Part shown: positions 12,934-24,767 of the stretch, piece by piece
How the letters are laid out: every line of letters begins with the position of its first letter
Position numbering within the stretch: the first letter of the stretch is position 1
Assembly: GCA_010094025.1 (NCBI GenBank)
Contig: ML991788.1
Span: 310,001 to 374,000 of the forward strand
DNA: 64,000 bases
Direction of reading: 5' to 3'
DNA from: Viridothelium virens
Taxonomy: Eukaryota; Ascomycota; Dothideomycetes; Trypetheliales; Trypetheliaceae
Notes under the pieces: generated by a model
Database searches by the model: none
Seen by the model: the letters and a program-made list of their open reading frames with translations, nothing else
Told to the model about the DNA's origin: nothing
Position numbers and translations under genes: made by a program

Positions 12934-13749
12934 ATGGCTGAGAATGATCTCACGCCCCGAAGTGCTCCATTCTTCGGCATGGTGTGTTCTCCTCCGTCTC
13001 CAGGGATCTATTTGAGCTAACTGTTTTATGTAGGCTGGCATCGCTTTCGCCGTGAGTCTACCTATTTTACTACATCGGGCTAACAAAGCACTGACGAGTC
13101 TTTTGTCTAGATGATCTTCGGATGTAAGTCACAAAGGCACCCAGATGTGTGGAGGTTCAGGTGCTGAAAATCAGTCCGCAGGTGTGGGAGCAGCATACGG
13201 GACGGCTAAAGCTGGGATTGGTATCTCTGGTGTGGGCACCTTCAGATCTGATCTCATTATGAAGGTGCGCATCGTCGTTGACTACTGCGTCGGAAGCTCG
13301 AACTGACATCTGCAAAGTCACTCATCCCCGTCGTAATGTCCGGTATCATTGCTGTCTATGCGCTCGTAATAGCAGTTTTAATAGCAGGAGATATGGCACC
13401 TCCACCGGGGGAGAACTATAGTCTGTTCAGGGGGTTCATGCATCTTGCAAGTGGCCTTTCAGTAGGTGCGACAGGTCTAGCAGCAGGCTACGCCATCGGT
13501 ATCGTTGGAGACTCGGTATGCTTTTGTGATATGTGGTTGAAAGCACAAGATAGGACTGACTGAGAAACAGGGTGTGAGAGCGTACATGCAACAATCAAGA
13601 ATATTTGTAGGCATGGTGCTCATTCTCATTTTTGGTGAGGTGTTGGGTCTATATGGGCAAGTCCGCTTATTCTTCTATTCCTCATTTCACACTAACAGAT
13701 GCGCAGACTTATCGTCGCATTAATTTTGAATACCAAGAGCAGAGGTTGA
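12934..13749 (+). CDS. vma11: V-type proton ATPase proteolipid subunit c' (VMA11)
   Basis: Seven exons (12934-12981, 13034-13051, 13111-13123, 13182-13264, 13318-13515, 13571-13656, 13707-13749) sum to 489 nt, 162 aa. The joined protein has four membrane helices and the repeats [16 protein letters not shown] and [13 protein letters not shown] typical of c-ring proteolipids. The proton-carrying glutamate lies in [10 protein letters not shown] (about E143). N-terminus, length and the sequence [17 protein letters not shown] fit the fungal c' subunit rather than c (VMA3) or c'' (VMA16). It forms part of the rotating membrane ring of the vacuolar proton pump. The gene is intron-dense: exons of 18 and 13 nt are among the smallest in the window. 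The last intron has a GC donor (GG|GCAAGT...GCGCAG|AC), the only reading that keeps the conserved LYGLIVALIL. Identity is firm. Confidence 0.95.
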
Positions 13750-14545
13750 GTCTTGTTCACCGAAAAATCGCTTCCCTGTACCATGTATGATAATGTATCG
13801 ACACAAATAGAGTCAGATCCTTTTTTCGGTCGGAGCTTGTGTACTTTAATGTACCTAGTTTAAATTCTTTAATGTAAGAATAGCCGGCGGAATGTGTGTG
13901 TATTGGCAATCAAGCAGGGGATCTTCACCAGTCTCCAAGGGTCTTCCAGGACGCATAAGTCAGGCGTTTGAAATGAAGACAGCCCAAGGTGTAGCACTAG
14001 AAATCCAAGCAGTCAAGTCTACTCAAAAGGGCGTGTGATCACTCAATCACGTCGGCATGTGGTGAAGTAGGGCAGAACGTAGGCCGTATGACCCCAGTGG
14101 CAAGGCATAGAGTAACTTCACGGAGCTGAAATTGCCTAGACACGCGGTGATTGCCCGACACCATACCACCGTATCAGCCGGACCATGAGGGAGCGATATG
14201 ATACAAAAAGTAAGCCAGGGAGGCCCCAAACCGGCTTTTGCTCGTTTGCGAACACATGTTGCTGCACGGAGCATTAATGAGCGAGAACCAGCCACAATCG
14301 TCACCAGTCTAGATCCGCTCATCAAGCCAGCAGCCGCACCAACCCTAACAACTTGCCTCTGCCAACAGACTGCATGCCCGACTTCCTCATGACTTGACCT
14401 CTAGAGATCCAATTCTGCTCCAGAATTCCATTCGCCTTAATCTTATTCTCCATCCTACCTCGACGACCCTTTCTTTTCTTCTCAGAATTATGTGGTAGCC
14501 CCTAGGATATCCGATACCAACCCCAACCCCGTGTCAGCTGCCAAC
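13750..14545. other. Intergenic: VMA11 3' flank and kinase promoter
   Basis: No gene motif seen. A pyrimidine-rich tract (TTTCTTTTCTTCTCAG) at about 14470-14485 precedes the kinase start. It resembles a leader-intron acceptor or a fungal core-promoter CT-block. Confidence 0.4.
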
Positions 14546-16029
14546 ATGGCCGCTACCGCAATCAGTCACCTCCTTCCTCACATCCACCGCAATGGCAGCC
14601 TCAAGTCGTCGAGTTCACCCAAGGACGAGAAGCCTCGAAAGGGCGAAGACGAAGAACACTTTTGCACACGTAGACGGGAGGAGGAGAAGCGCATGCTGGC
14701 TGATTGGGAGGCTGGGAGGCGGCCTTTGGAGCCGGCCGAGATAGCTGTCGATCCGAGTCGGAAGATCGTGGGGCATTCATCGAAACATTTAAGATGTGAA
14801 GACTTTCAGTTATTGAAGACGCTGGGAACTGGTTAGTAGAAGAGGGGCAACGGATGGTAGTCCTATGTCCAAAGCGACACGCAACGCTGACAACTGCGAA
14901 TCTAGGGACGTTTGCAAGAGTCTGGCTGGCCCGACTGGCGAACCCCAAGCAAGAAGATGATTCCAAAGTATTCGCGCTCAAGATACTACGGAAGGTGGAT
15001 GGTATGGCAGATTTTCTATACGCTACCAAGTTGACTTAAAGTTTCTTGAGCGGAGGCTAATTAAACTTTCTACAGTCATCCGACTCAAGCAAGTCGAACA
15101 TGTTCGTAATGAGCGCAACGTTCTGGCTGCTGTTGCCGGACATCCTTTCATCACAACCATGGTCGCAAGTTTCCAAGACCGCGACTCGCTGTATATGCTT
15201 GTAAGTCTACCTCCCCCCCAAAACATGGTGCTGGAACGGTTCACTGATTCCGTTCCAGCTCGATTACTGCCCCGGTGGCGAAGTATTTAGTTATCTTCGA
15301 CGAGCGAGACGATTTAACGAAGAAACCTCACAATTTTATGCTGCTGAGATCGTGTTAATACTGGAGTTCCTACACGAATCGCAAGGCGTCGCATATCGCG
15401 ACTTGAAGCCGGAAAACATCCTCATCGATGGAGATGGACACTTGAAATTGGTGGACTTTGGTTTTGCCAAGAAAGTTGACAATCAGGAGACGTACACTCT
15501 TTGTGGTACACCAGAATACCTCGCGCCCGAAGTCATCCGTAACACCGGACACGGACGAGCGGTAGATTGGTGGGCGTTTGGTATTCTAGTCTATGAGTTT
15601 CTCGTGGGACAACCTCCTTTCTGGGATCAAAATCCTATGAAAATCTACGAACAGTAGGATACCCTCCAAGACGAATCGAAAAACACACTTTACTAACCTA
15701 ATTCCAGGATCGTAGAGGGCAGAATCAGATACCCGTCAGCGATGTCCCAAAATGCTCGTGACATCATTGGCAGGCTCTGCACGGTCGATGTCTCCAAACG
15801 GCTTGGTCAGATTCAGGGCGGCTCGAAAACCGTGAAAGCCCACCCATGGTTCTCCAGGATCAATTGGGATGATCTCTATCATCGCCGCATGAAGGGACCG
15901 ATTATCCCGCATCTGCGTGGCCCCGCAGATACGAGGAATTTCGATGATTACGATCCAGAGCCTGAGGGGCGCGAACCATACACGGGGCAGATGTTTAATA
16001 AGTATGATCGATCATTTGAGGATTTTTAG
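14546..16029 (+). CDS. cAMP-dependent protein kinase catalytic subunit (AGC kinase)
   Basis: Five exons (14546-14831, 14906-15001, 15076-15200, 15259-15653, 15708-16029) encode 407 aa. Seen motifs: glycine loop LGTGTFARVW (about 93-102), VAIK-type lysine in FALKILRK, catalytic loop YRDLKPEN (aspartate about 217), DFGFAK, and the activation segment TYTLCGTPEYLAPEVI with the Thr phosphorylated in PKA. The C-terminal AGC tail ends FNKYDRSFEDF, the PKA-type hydrophobic ending at the C-terminus. The enzyme phosphorylates RRxS/T substrates once cAMP frees it from the regulatory subunit. The short N-terminus and this tail suggest the second fungal isoform (PkaC2) rather than PkaC1; that is inference. 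The ATG at 14546 has a strong context (ACATGG); the frame is open further upstream but without an ATG. Confidence 0.92.
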
Positions 16030-16596
16030 ATCCTCATTCAGGGGCGTGGGGTGGGATGGAGTGGGGTGTGCCCCATGTATAGATGCCCAGGAACGGCTTT
16101 GATTGCATGTCATTTCTAGCGATAGCGTGCTTTATTGCTTTTTTTATTTTGAAGACCCCCAGGTGAGCATCTGATAAGCTTTTGGTTGGACGAGACTTCT
16201 GAAGCTTGGCCCCTCCATAGGAAGGAGGCTATGGTAACGCTGTTTCACTTGGATGATGGCCACGAGTCTCTAAGTAATTTTTGCAAACAACAAGAGGAAC
16301 ATACGGAACTCCTGTGATTATTATCTACAGCCTTCAGTGCTTCGATCTTGACTTCTGAACAATCATCAATTATTTTCTACCCGAAAGAGGAAAAAGCAAG
16401 AGCAAGTCAGCCGAGCCCCACATCTCCACCTGCGGCTGGTGTACCGGCGTACCTGTCGCCCCACATCACTCCGTTTGGAAACCCGATGCCACCATCCTAA
16501 GCAGTATCCCGGCGCTAATCAATTATCACCGTAAGGTACAGGTAGCCTTTGTACAACTTTAGATTCGTCAAATTGTCGTTGTGTGTCACACCTCAG
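16030..16596. other. Intergenic
   Basis: It separates the kinase from the first acyl-CoA ligase gene, both on +. No gene motif seen. Confidence 0.4.
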
Positions 16597-18857
16597 ATGT
16601 CCGGCCAGCTGGTCCAGAATGCTCCGAAGTCTTTCACCGACGTCAGCATGTCGAGTATTATCAAAGAAATCTTTGACTCGATTTCTCTCAACCCAGGCTT
16701 ATAGCAGAGGGCCTTTAGAGGTTCGGAATGTCTTGTGCATTATTGCATGCAATAGATAGAGTTGCAGCATTAGTAACCAATGATGTAGCCACCACTCCTT
16801 GAGCAAACTATTGGGCAGCATTTTGCATCTATCGTCTCTGAATATGGAGACCGTTTAGCGTAAGAGTGCCCACGGGCCACACTCGATCGTACTTCTAATT
16901 AATTACGGCTAAAGGGTCATATCGAGTGCTCAAAAGAGCCGACTTACGTATGATGCCCTCGATACAGCTAGCAATGCACTTGCTCGGGGACTGAAAGCAA
17001 GGGGAATCAAAAAGGGAGATCGTGTTGCGGTCTCCCTGGGAAATAATGTCGAATATGCTACGGTCAGTACTCATCTTGAAGCCAAGATTCAAGAGAACGA
17101 AATATTCAAGCTTATCAGACAACTTATGCGTTATTCAAACTTGGAGCTATTCTTGTACGTAACATCCTTTTGATCTGTGGTCCCGTATTACTCTAATGTC
17201 GAAGACCTAGGTTCCCCTAAATCCCGCATTCAATGGTCCACAGGTCATTTCTGCATTGAATCACCTCTCCTCATCCCATCTCATAATCGGCGCCGAGACC
17301 AATCTCCCCTACAAAGACCCCCGCTCCAACATCCCCCTACTCACCCAACTCGTCCCCAACCTCCACAGCCCCAAACTCGAATCCGAGACCGTCCCCTCCC
17401 TCCAAACCATCATCCTCGTCAACAACTCCTCCAGCCGCCTCGACCGCCACCCCCTCAAAGCCACCACCCCCTACGAGCACCTCCTCGAAGACGGCCAGCC
17501 CGGCAGCGGTGCCCTCCCCGACCAGCAGCACCTCTCCCCCACCGACACCATCAACATCCAATTCACCTCCGGCACCACCTCCCTCCCCAAAGCCGCCTGC
17601 CTCACCCACCGCAGCATCCTCAACAACGGCCGCGCCATCGGCGACCGCATGCTCCTGACCCCGAACGACATCGTCTGCTGCCCGCCTCCGCTCTTCCACT
17701 GCTTCGGCTGCATCCTCGGCTACATGGCGACTGCGACCCATGGCGCTGCCATCGTCTTCCCCGCTGAAGCCTTCGACCCCGCTGCGACGCTGCGCGCGGT
17801 GCGCGACGAGCGTGCGACTGCACTGTATGGCGTGCCTACGATGTTTGTCGCTGAGCTTGAGCTCATTGGTGGTGGTGGGAAGGAGGAGGTGGGGAGGGGG
17901 CCTGGGGTGGGCGAGACTGCGTTTCACCCGGAGGAAGATTTTCGCAGTCTGAGGACGGGGATTGCGGCGGGGAGTAGTATCCCTGCGGAGCTGATGCGTA
18001 AGCTGCATCGGGTGCTGAATTTGACGGAGTTGACGATTTGTTATGGGATGACGGAGACGAGTCCTGTGAGTGCGATGACGACGACGGATGATCCCATGGA
18101 GAAGAGGGTGGATAGTGTGGGGAGGTTACTGCCGCATGTGGAGGCGAAGGTGGTGGATGTGGGGGATCGGGGACGGGTGTTGAGGTGTGGCGAAAGGGGG
18201 GAGTTGGTGGTGAGTGGGTATTGCGTTATGGAAGGCTATTGGGGGGACGAGGAGAAGACGAGGGAGGTGAGGGTTGTGGACAAGGAGGGTAAGGTGTGGA
18301 TGCATGTGAGTTCTCTAACATTTTTTTCGCCAGACGGTTAGGCTCGGAGAAGGACGAACCTACTGACGGAGCTCGAGTATAGACTGGAGATGAAGCCTCG
18401 ATGGACGACGAGGGGTATATTCGCATTACGGGTCGCATCAAAGACCTTATCATTCGCGGTGGAGAGAATATCCATCCCCTTGAAATTGAAAACTGCCTCT
18501 TCGCCCACCCGGCCATTGCCGAAGCCTCCGTCGTAGGTCTTCCTGACAAAAGATATGGTGAAGTTGTCGCAGCTTTCATTGTGAGGCATAGCGATAGTCG
18601 GGAAGAGGCTCTACTCGATGCCGTTGAGGTAAGAGAATGGGTAAAAAAGCGACTGAGTAATCATCTTGGTGAGTTTCACGGTTGAGGGTGCCTCCACCAT
18701 TGTGCCAATGTGCTAAGATTTCTGGGTCATAGTACCGCAATGTGTATTCTGGATCGATTCAGCAGCATTTCCGAAGACAGCAAGTGGTAAGATTCAGAAA
18801 TTTAAGCTACGTGATATGGGTCAGGAAATGCAACAGAAAGGACTCGGATTGGATTGA
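16597..18857 (+). CDS. Acyl-CoA synthetase, medium-chain/ACSF2-like AMP-forming ligase
   Basis: I read eight exons (16597-16641, 16697-16720, 16789-16859, 16915-17062, 17119-17154, 17211-18305, 18383-18668, 18733-18857), 1830 nt, 609 aa, in phase throughout. Motifs: SYSRGP-type start region read as AYSRGPLEPPLLEQTIG, GDRVAVSLGNNVEYA, the AMP-binding loop FTSGTTSLPKAACLTHRS (about 225-242), YGMTETSP, GRIKDLIIRGGENIHP and the catalytic-lysine ending SGKIQKFKLRD. The family makes acyl-CoA thioesters from fatty or aryl acids with ATP. In TSGTTSLPK the usual glycine after TT is serine. The first three exons are small; the donor GTTCGG after exon 2 and GTCAGC after exon 1 are weak, so the N-terminus is the least certain part. 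No C-terminal peroxisomal tripeptide is seen (ends GLGLD). Confidence 0.87.
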
Positions 18858-19816
18858 TTGGTTTGAGTTAAGGAGACCCCAAAGCCGTGGCTCTGAGGCC
18901 GCCTCTCAAGATTGTAGGCACCACTTGGAAAAAGCACCATCTTGACGAAGCTCAACATGGCCCATCATACAACACGACTGCGAAATTCTCAAAAATTTCG
19001 GGTACTCCCGTCACGATATCAGATATATGGCTGACATCTTTGATCCGGGCGCTTCCCAAATCATAGATTTTTGTGTATAAGATCTATCGTATACGAAAAC
19101 CCAATGGCTTATGATCCTTGGGGGATCCTTGTGAAAACCCTAGCTATAGAACTCTCTCACCTTGATTTGCCCGCGTCTCTAATCGTATATTGGATTTGGA
19201 GGACGGAACAGCACAAAATCGTTAGCAGTTGTAAAAGATCCCACCCAAGGCAGGCTTACGAGCCGGACTTGGCAGACCTCGATGATAGAGCGCTGGACGT
19301 TGCAGCAACTCATCTCTTTTCCGAGCAGGCTGAAGCTTGGAAGATAAACAACGAATAAAGAATACTTGTGGGTTGCCAGAGCAGATAGGGAAATGATTGC
19401 GATGGAATTGGCCGGTGTAATCATGCTCAGCCGGCCAGCCCCAAGACTATTCCAATTCTAATACAAACATGGGTACCTTGCAGGACGAGGTTGTCAGTGC
19501 AAAAGTCATGTAATCAACCCCTGGTGCCCTGTTGCGATGACATTGCGGTGTTACCTTGTCTTCCTGCCTCGCTGCCTCGGTAGAGGACGCGGATGGCAGC
19601 AGCAAGACGCCCTCTTTCTCTCCCCGCAATTTTGCCCCAACTGGGCTAACACTGTGGAAGCAAACAACGGCCCAATGGCGTGCCCAGCTTCCCAAGATCT
19701 CGCCCGCTGCTTACCGGCGATACAGGCATCGCAACCAGTGTGTACAGCTCTGGCTTCATCCAGGATAACTGGTCAGAGTGTGCACCATTCCACGATTGTG
19801 AAGAGCCGCGACGAGG
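18858..19816. other. Intergenic between the two ligase genes
   Basis: A 95-codon frame on + at 19071-19358 has no motif I recognise. Nothing else is seen. The ATG of the next gene is at 19817. Confidence 0.4.
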
Positions 19817-21681
19817 ATGCCATTCTTTCCACCATCATGGATGCCGCCGCTACCTCACGATCCTCCGGATTCGATTACTATTCATGATTTTATGTTGGAC
19901 GAGATATGGGGTCGACATCCTCTGGGTTACTCGCGAAATCCTTTCACATGCGGTCTCTCCGGCAGAACCTACTCCGCTCTCGAAGTAAAAGAGCGTACAG
20001 ATTATCTTGCTCGGGGCTTAGCAAAGGAGCTGGGCTGGCAGCCAAATAAGGGAGCTGAGTGGGACAAAGTCATTGGAGTCTTTTCCGTAAATACGGTCAG
20101 TCAAAACGTCGAATTGAGCTTCCAGATCACGTCTCATGGGCAGCTAGATCGACACAATCACATTGGCATGGGCAACACATAGATTGGGCGGCATTCAAAC
20201 ACCAGCCAATGCTGCATATTCCACTCTCGAGCTTGTCCATCAACTTAAAGATTCCGGTGCGAAATGTCTCTTCACATGCGGGCCCCTTCTCAACACAGCC
20301 CTAGAAGCTGCATCTCAAGTCGGCATGCCAAAAAACCGCATCTACATGTTGGAATTGCCAAAGGAGGCAACTGGTGGCCAACCTACACCAAATGGATACA
20401 AAACTCTTGATGATTTGATCAAAGAAGGCTCGCAGCAACCACGGTTGGAGCACTTGAATTTGCAGAAGGGGGACGGCGCGAAAAGGACGGCTTTTCTCTG
20501 CTATTCAAGCGGCACTTCCGGACTGCCGGTGTGTAGTTGTTGGCATCTTTCATAAACTCGTAGAGCTGACAAGATTTCAGAAAGGCGTTATGATCTCGCA
20601 CCGAAACGTGATTGCCAACACAATACAGATGACAACATTTGACCGACCCACGCGAGATCCCAAGAAAGCACCCGGTACCGTCTCCGACTACACAGAAACC
20701 TGCCTCGGCCTCCTCCCAATGTCACACATCTACGGCCTCGTCGTTATCTGCCACGTCAGCCTGTACCGCGGCGACCAAGTCATCGTGCTCCCACGCTTCG
20801 AATTCCGACCCTTCCTCTCCGCCATCCAAACCCACCACATCAACCTGCTGTACCTCGTCCCGCCCATCATCATCAACATGGTCAACAACCAGTCGCTGCT
20901 CGCGGAGTACGACCTCAGCAGCATCGACGCCATCTTCACCGGCGCGGCGCCCCTCGGCAAAGAGACCGCCGAAGACCTCCTCCGCATCTTCCCCTCCTGG
21001 ACCGTCCGCCAGGGCTACGGCCTCACCGAGACCTGCACCGTCGTGTGCACCACTTCGCCCGCCGACGTCTGGCTCGGCAGCTGCGGCAGCCTGCTCCCGG
21101 GCTACGAAGCCCGCATCGTGACGATCGAGGGCACGGAAGTCACGGGCTACGACCAGCCGGGGGAGCTCGTGGTTAGGAGCCCCTCGATCGTGCTGGGGTA
21201 TCTGAATAATGATCAGGCGAATCGCGAGACGTTTCAGGATGGCTGGATGCGTACGGGGGACGAGGCGGTGGTGAGGCGCAATCCGGAGTCGGGGCATGAG
21301 CATGTCTTTATTGTGGATCGCATCAAGGAGTTGATTAAGGTGAAGGGGCTGCAGGTGGCGCCGGCGGAGTTGGAGGCGCATCTCCTAACCCATTCGGCAG
21401 TGGGAGATTGCGCGGTGATTCCTGTGCCGGATGATGCGGCGGGGGAGGTGCCCATGGCGTTTGTGGTGAAGAGCTCGAAGGTAGGGATTGAGGATAGTGA
21501 GGCGGGACTGAGGAGGGAGATTGTCAAGCATGTGGAGAAGCACAAGGCGAGGCATAAGTGGTTGAAGGGTGGGGTGAAGTTCATTGACGCGGTTCCCAAG
21601 AGTCCGAGTGGGAAGATTCTGAGAAGGCTACTGAGGGACAAGGAGAGGGAGGCTCGGCGGCAGGAGGGCCCTAAGTTGTGA
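19817..21681 (+). CDS. 4-coumarate-CoA ligase-like acyl-CoA synthetase
   Basis: Three exons (19817-20095, 20148-20528, 20581-21681) encode 586 aa; introns are 52 nt each. Motifs: GLSGRTYSALEVKERTDYLA near the N-terminus, HRLGGIQTPANAAYS, the AMP-binding loop SSGTSGLPKGVMISHRN (about 214-230), GYGLTETC (about 366), DRIKELIKVKGLQVAP and the lysine motif KSPSGKILRRLL. The layout is that of fungal 4CL-like ligases, many of which are peroxisomal. The C-terminus is PKL, which resembles but does not match the canonical PTS1 (S/A/C-K/R/H-L). The substrate is not readable. It lies in tandem with a ligase of another subfamily, so it is not a recent duplicate. An antisense frame over 20722-21381 is a shadow caused by C-ending codons. 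Confidence 0.9.
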
Positions 21682-22360
21682 GGATCGTTGTCATGATAGA
21701 CTCACTTGTATTGGAATAGAGGGGCGGAAAGATGGAAGCGTATTTTGGTTTCTTGCATGTAGATGTCTGGCTAGATGTCTGGTCGATTCTTGAATGTTAC
21801 AGTATGCACTTGTGAAACATGCGAGGTACGTTCTGCTTAAGAGTAGTACTGCGTCTATTCATTCTCGCATTCGAAGTCAGCCTCCGATATCTTTGGGATC
21901 AGCTAGACTACCTTTTTATGATGTACTCGCCTAACCTGCCCCAGCAGTAGACCGTTTGGTGGTTTCGTCATGAAGTCGCGTTGAGTTTCCTTATCAGCGA
22001 CGGTAAGGACCTTCTTATCCTGGCCCGTGCCATCTATCTAACCTGGCTACACTACAGATCCCCGTAGCATATCAGTGAGAGAGCGCGGGAGAGGAGGTCG
22101 GGACGAGAGAGCTATCTACGTCTCCACTCAATAGGAGCGATAAGCTAATTGCCTCTTCTAATATCTTTGTTACGCAGATGACCTCACATCTCTTGTATTC
22201 GAGGAAATGACCCTGGGTAGGTTCTTCCCATGATTTTTAGCAAGGTTTCCATCCAGGTATGTATGCGGTATTCTACATACCTATCTCTTCGTACACTCGA
22301 GTCTTCGAATAGCCATTTGTATCTTCTATTTCGTTTCTCTTCCTGCTTCATCTTCCCATC
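21682..22360 (+). promoter_or_regulatory. DUR3-type gene promoter with GATA (AreA/NIT2) sites
   Basis: GATAAG cores occur at 21990-21995 (as CTTATC), 22014-22019 (as CTTATC) and 22139-22144, all within 370 bases of the transporter ATG. Two of the three fit HGATAR. AreA-type factors activate urea uptake genes under nitrogen limitation in fungi. The sites are seen; the regulation is inferred. Confidence 0.5.
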
Positions 22361-24767
22361 ATGGCGGAGGGCAATAGTCTGCAAGTCTTACCTCCTGGTG
22401 CTGGATATGGCATTGTCATTGGCATCGGTGGTTTCTTTGCTGCTCTCATGTTGAGCATTACCTGGATGCAGAACCGATATACTGCCTTTTCTACTCATCA
22501 GGCCGAAGAGTTCAACACTGCGTCAAGAAGTATCAAGCCGGGGCTGATTGCTGCTGGCATAGTCAGGTTCGTACCAAATTTACATTCCTGCAATTGTTCC
22601 GGGGCCTGATATGTGACGCCAATGTCACTTCTGGTTGAGATGAGTATATTTGCTGACACATTTTGAAAGTTCATGGACATGGTCAGCCACGGTATGTCAA
22701 ACGTAGTAATATGTCTCCTTTGCTCTTCAGTTGACTCGATAAACAAGCTCTTGACCTCATCAACATTTGCTTACAGCTATGGCATCTGCGGGCCAATGTG
22801 GTACGGTGCCACGGGCTCATTTCAAATTCTTTTGTTCGCCATCATTGCCATCAAGATCAAAGCCCACGCACCAGGCGCACATACATTCCCAGAGATTGTC
22901 TTAGCACGACATGGTAAGATCGCTCACATCACCTATCTTTTCAATGGTCTAGCGACAAATATGCTCGTCGGCGCCTGTCTCGTCCTAGGGGGGTCCCAGG
23001 TATGTTCCATCGACCACGATTCGTCCCAGATTGCCCACACTTCCAGGTCGTCGCCGCCCTCACCGACATGAACGTCTACGCCGCCTGCTTTCTCATCCCC
23101 CTTGTCGTCGCCGTCTATGTCATCGTTGGCGGCCTCCGCAGCACCTTCCTCTGCGACTACACTCACACCGTGATTCTCTTCCTCGCCATCTTCATCTTCG
23201 GTTTCCTCATGTACTGCACCAGCCCCATAATCGGTAGCCCCTCAGCCTTCTACGACCTCCTCGTCTCGGCCTCCCAGCAGATGCCTATTGCTCGCAACAC
23301 CGAGGGTTCTTATCTGACCTTCCGCTCCGTTGACGGTCTCATCTTCGCTGTCGATCTCCTCGTTGCGGGATTCAGCACCGTCTGGCTTGACCAGGCTTAC
23401 TGGCAGCGCGCCATTGCGTCCCGGCCTGAAACGAGCGTAAGGGCGTACCTTCTTGGTGGCATCGCCTGGTATGGCATTCCTTATGGGTTTGCGACCGCCA
23501 TGGGTCTCGGTTGTGCGGCGCTCACGAGTAGCCCGTCATTTCCGACGTATCCGCAAGCATTGACGAGTGCACAGAATAATGCTGGATTGTCATCGCCTGC
23601 GACTGCGATTGCACTATTGGGTAAGGGCGGCGCGGTGTTGATGCTACTGCTCCTGTTTATGGCGGTGACGAGTAGCACCTCGGCGGAGCTGATTGCGGTG
23701 TCATCGTTGCTAACGTTCGATGTGTATAAGACGTATATTCACCCAGCTAGCTCCTCGCAGCGGCTCGTGCAGGTCTCGCATGCCGGCATCGTCATCTATG
23801 CACTGGTGCTTGCAACGTTCTGTTGTATCCTGAATGCCGCGGGTGTGAATCTCACATGGTTGCTCACGGTACTGGGGGTAATTGTTGGAGCCGCCGGTCT
23901 ACCTGTAGGACTTGTGCTCTTGTGGCCAAGAATGTCAACTGCAGCGACGATAGCATCTCCCTGGATCGGGCTTGCGATGGGACTGATTGCGTGGTTCGTC
24001 ACAACGGTAAAGCGGTCTGGGAGTATTACTGTCGACACCACGGGCGATGTGACGAATGCGGTGGCGGGGAATCTTGCATCGTGTGGTGGAGGCGCCGTTG
24101 TTGCTTTCGTGCTCACCTTCATTTTTCCAAAGCAGCATATTTCAACCCAGGCGCGAGATATCGAACGCGCAAATAAGATAAAAGGTGTAAGGGCTCCTAC
24201 TGTAGAGTCGACGAGTCCAGACCCACAGCATTCGCCGGAAGGAGAAGTTGGGGATGCCGAGAAAGCAGCAGAGATATCTACAGCGAAGGAAGGCCCAATC
24301 AACAAGCATGAGAAGCCGCCAAAGAGCTCACCAGAAGCTGAAGCAGTTGTGCCAACTGGCAACGAGCTAGTGGACTACCTTGAGGCGAAGCAAATGGAAC
24401 CTATGGATCCTGAATTGGTGAAAAAGGGCGAGAAACTAGCTGTCGCCTTCAACTGGATATACCTTCTCATTGCACTCATTTTGGTGCCGTTTACCTTGTT
24501 CGGAACAGGTTACGTTTGTGAGGAACATTCCAAGATAGTAAGACTGTCCAGCATGCTGACCATGACTTAGATAATAAGGCTTTCTTTACCGGGTGGGTTG
24601 TGGTGTCGTTCATCTGGGTGTGGGTGAGCATGTTGATATGTGTGATTTATCCGGTTGTTGAATCTGCTGGAGCCTTGAAGCACATAAGCAGGGGATTATG
24701 GATGGATGCCATGAGCTTGTTCGGAAAAAGCAAGCCTCGAGCCCGCGAGGCCTATGGAACGGCTTAG
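22361..24767 (+). CDS. dur3: Urea active transporter, DUR3 type (sodium:solute symporter family)
   Basis: Five exons (22361-22566, 22670-22691, 22748-22999, 23047-24517, 24571-24767) encode 715 aa, the usual DUR3 size. The protein is a multi-spanning membrane carrier. DUR3/SSS marks include SSWTWSATLLTSSTFAYSYG, GGLRSTFLCDYTHTVILF, DQAYWQRAIASRP and MAVTSSTSAELIAVSSLLTFDVY. A charged cytoplasmic loop rich in Glu/Pro (about 555-625) precedes the last helices, and the tail after splicing reads FFTGWVVVSFIWVW. It imports urea, driven by a proton gradient in fungi, into cells short of nitrogen. Exon 2 is only 22 nt and its acceptor AAACAAG is non-pyrimidine, but only that join restores the conserved segment. 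The symbol is given by family; orthology was not tested. Confidence 0.9.

Noticed and set aside
17337-18008. Antisense open frame of 223 codons over the first acyl-CoA ligase
   Set aside because: Codons ending in C on the sense strand give antisense codons that start with G, which are never stops. The frame is a by-product and has no motif.
20722-21381. Antisense open frame of 219 codons over the second ligase
   Set aside because: Same cause as above; the sense frame carries clear ligase motifs.
23796-24362. 188-codon antisense frame over the urea transporter
   Set aside because: Lies wholly within the transporter exon and shows no motif.
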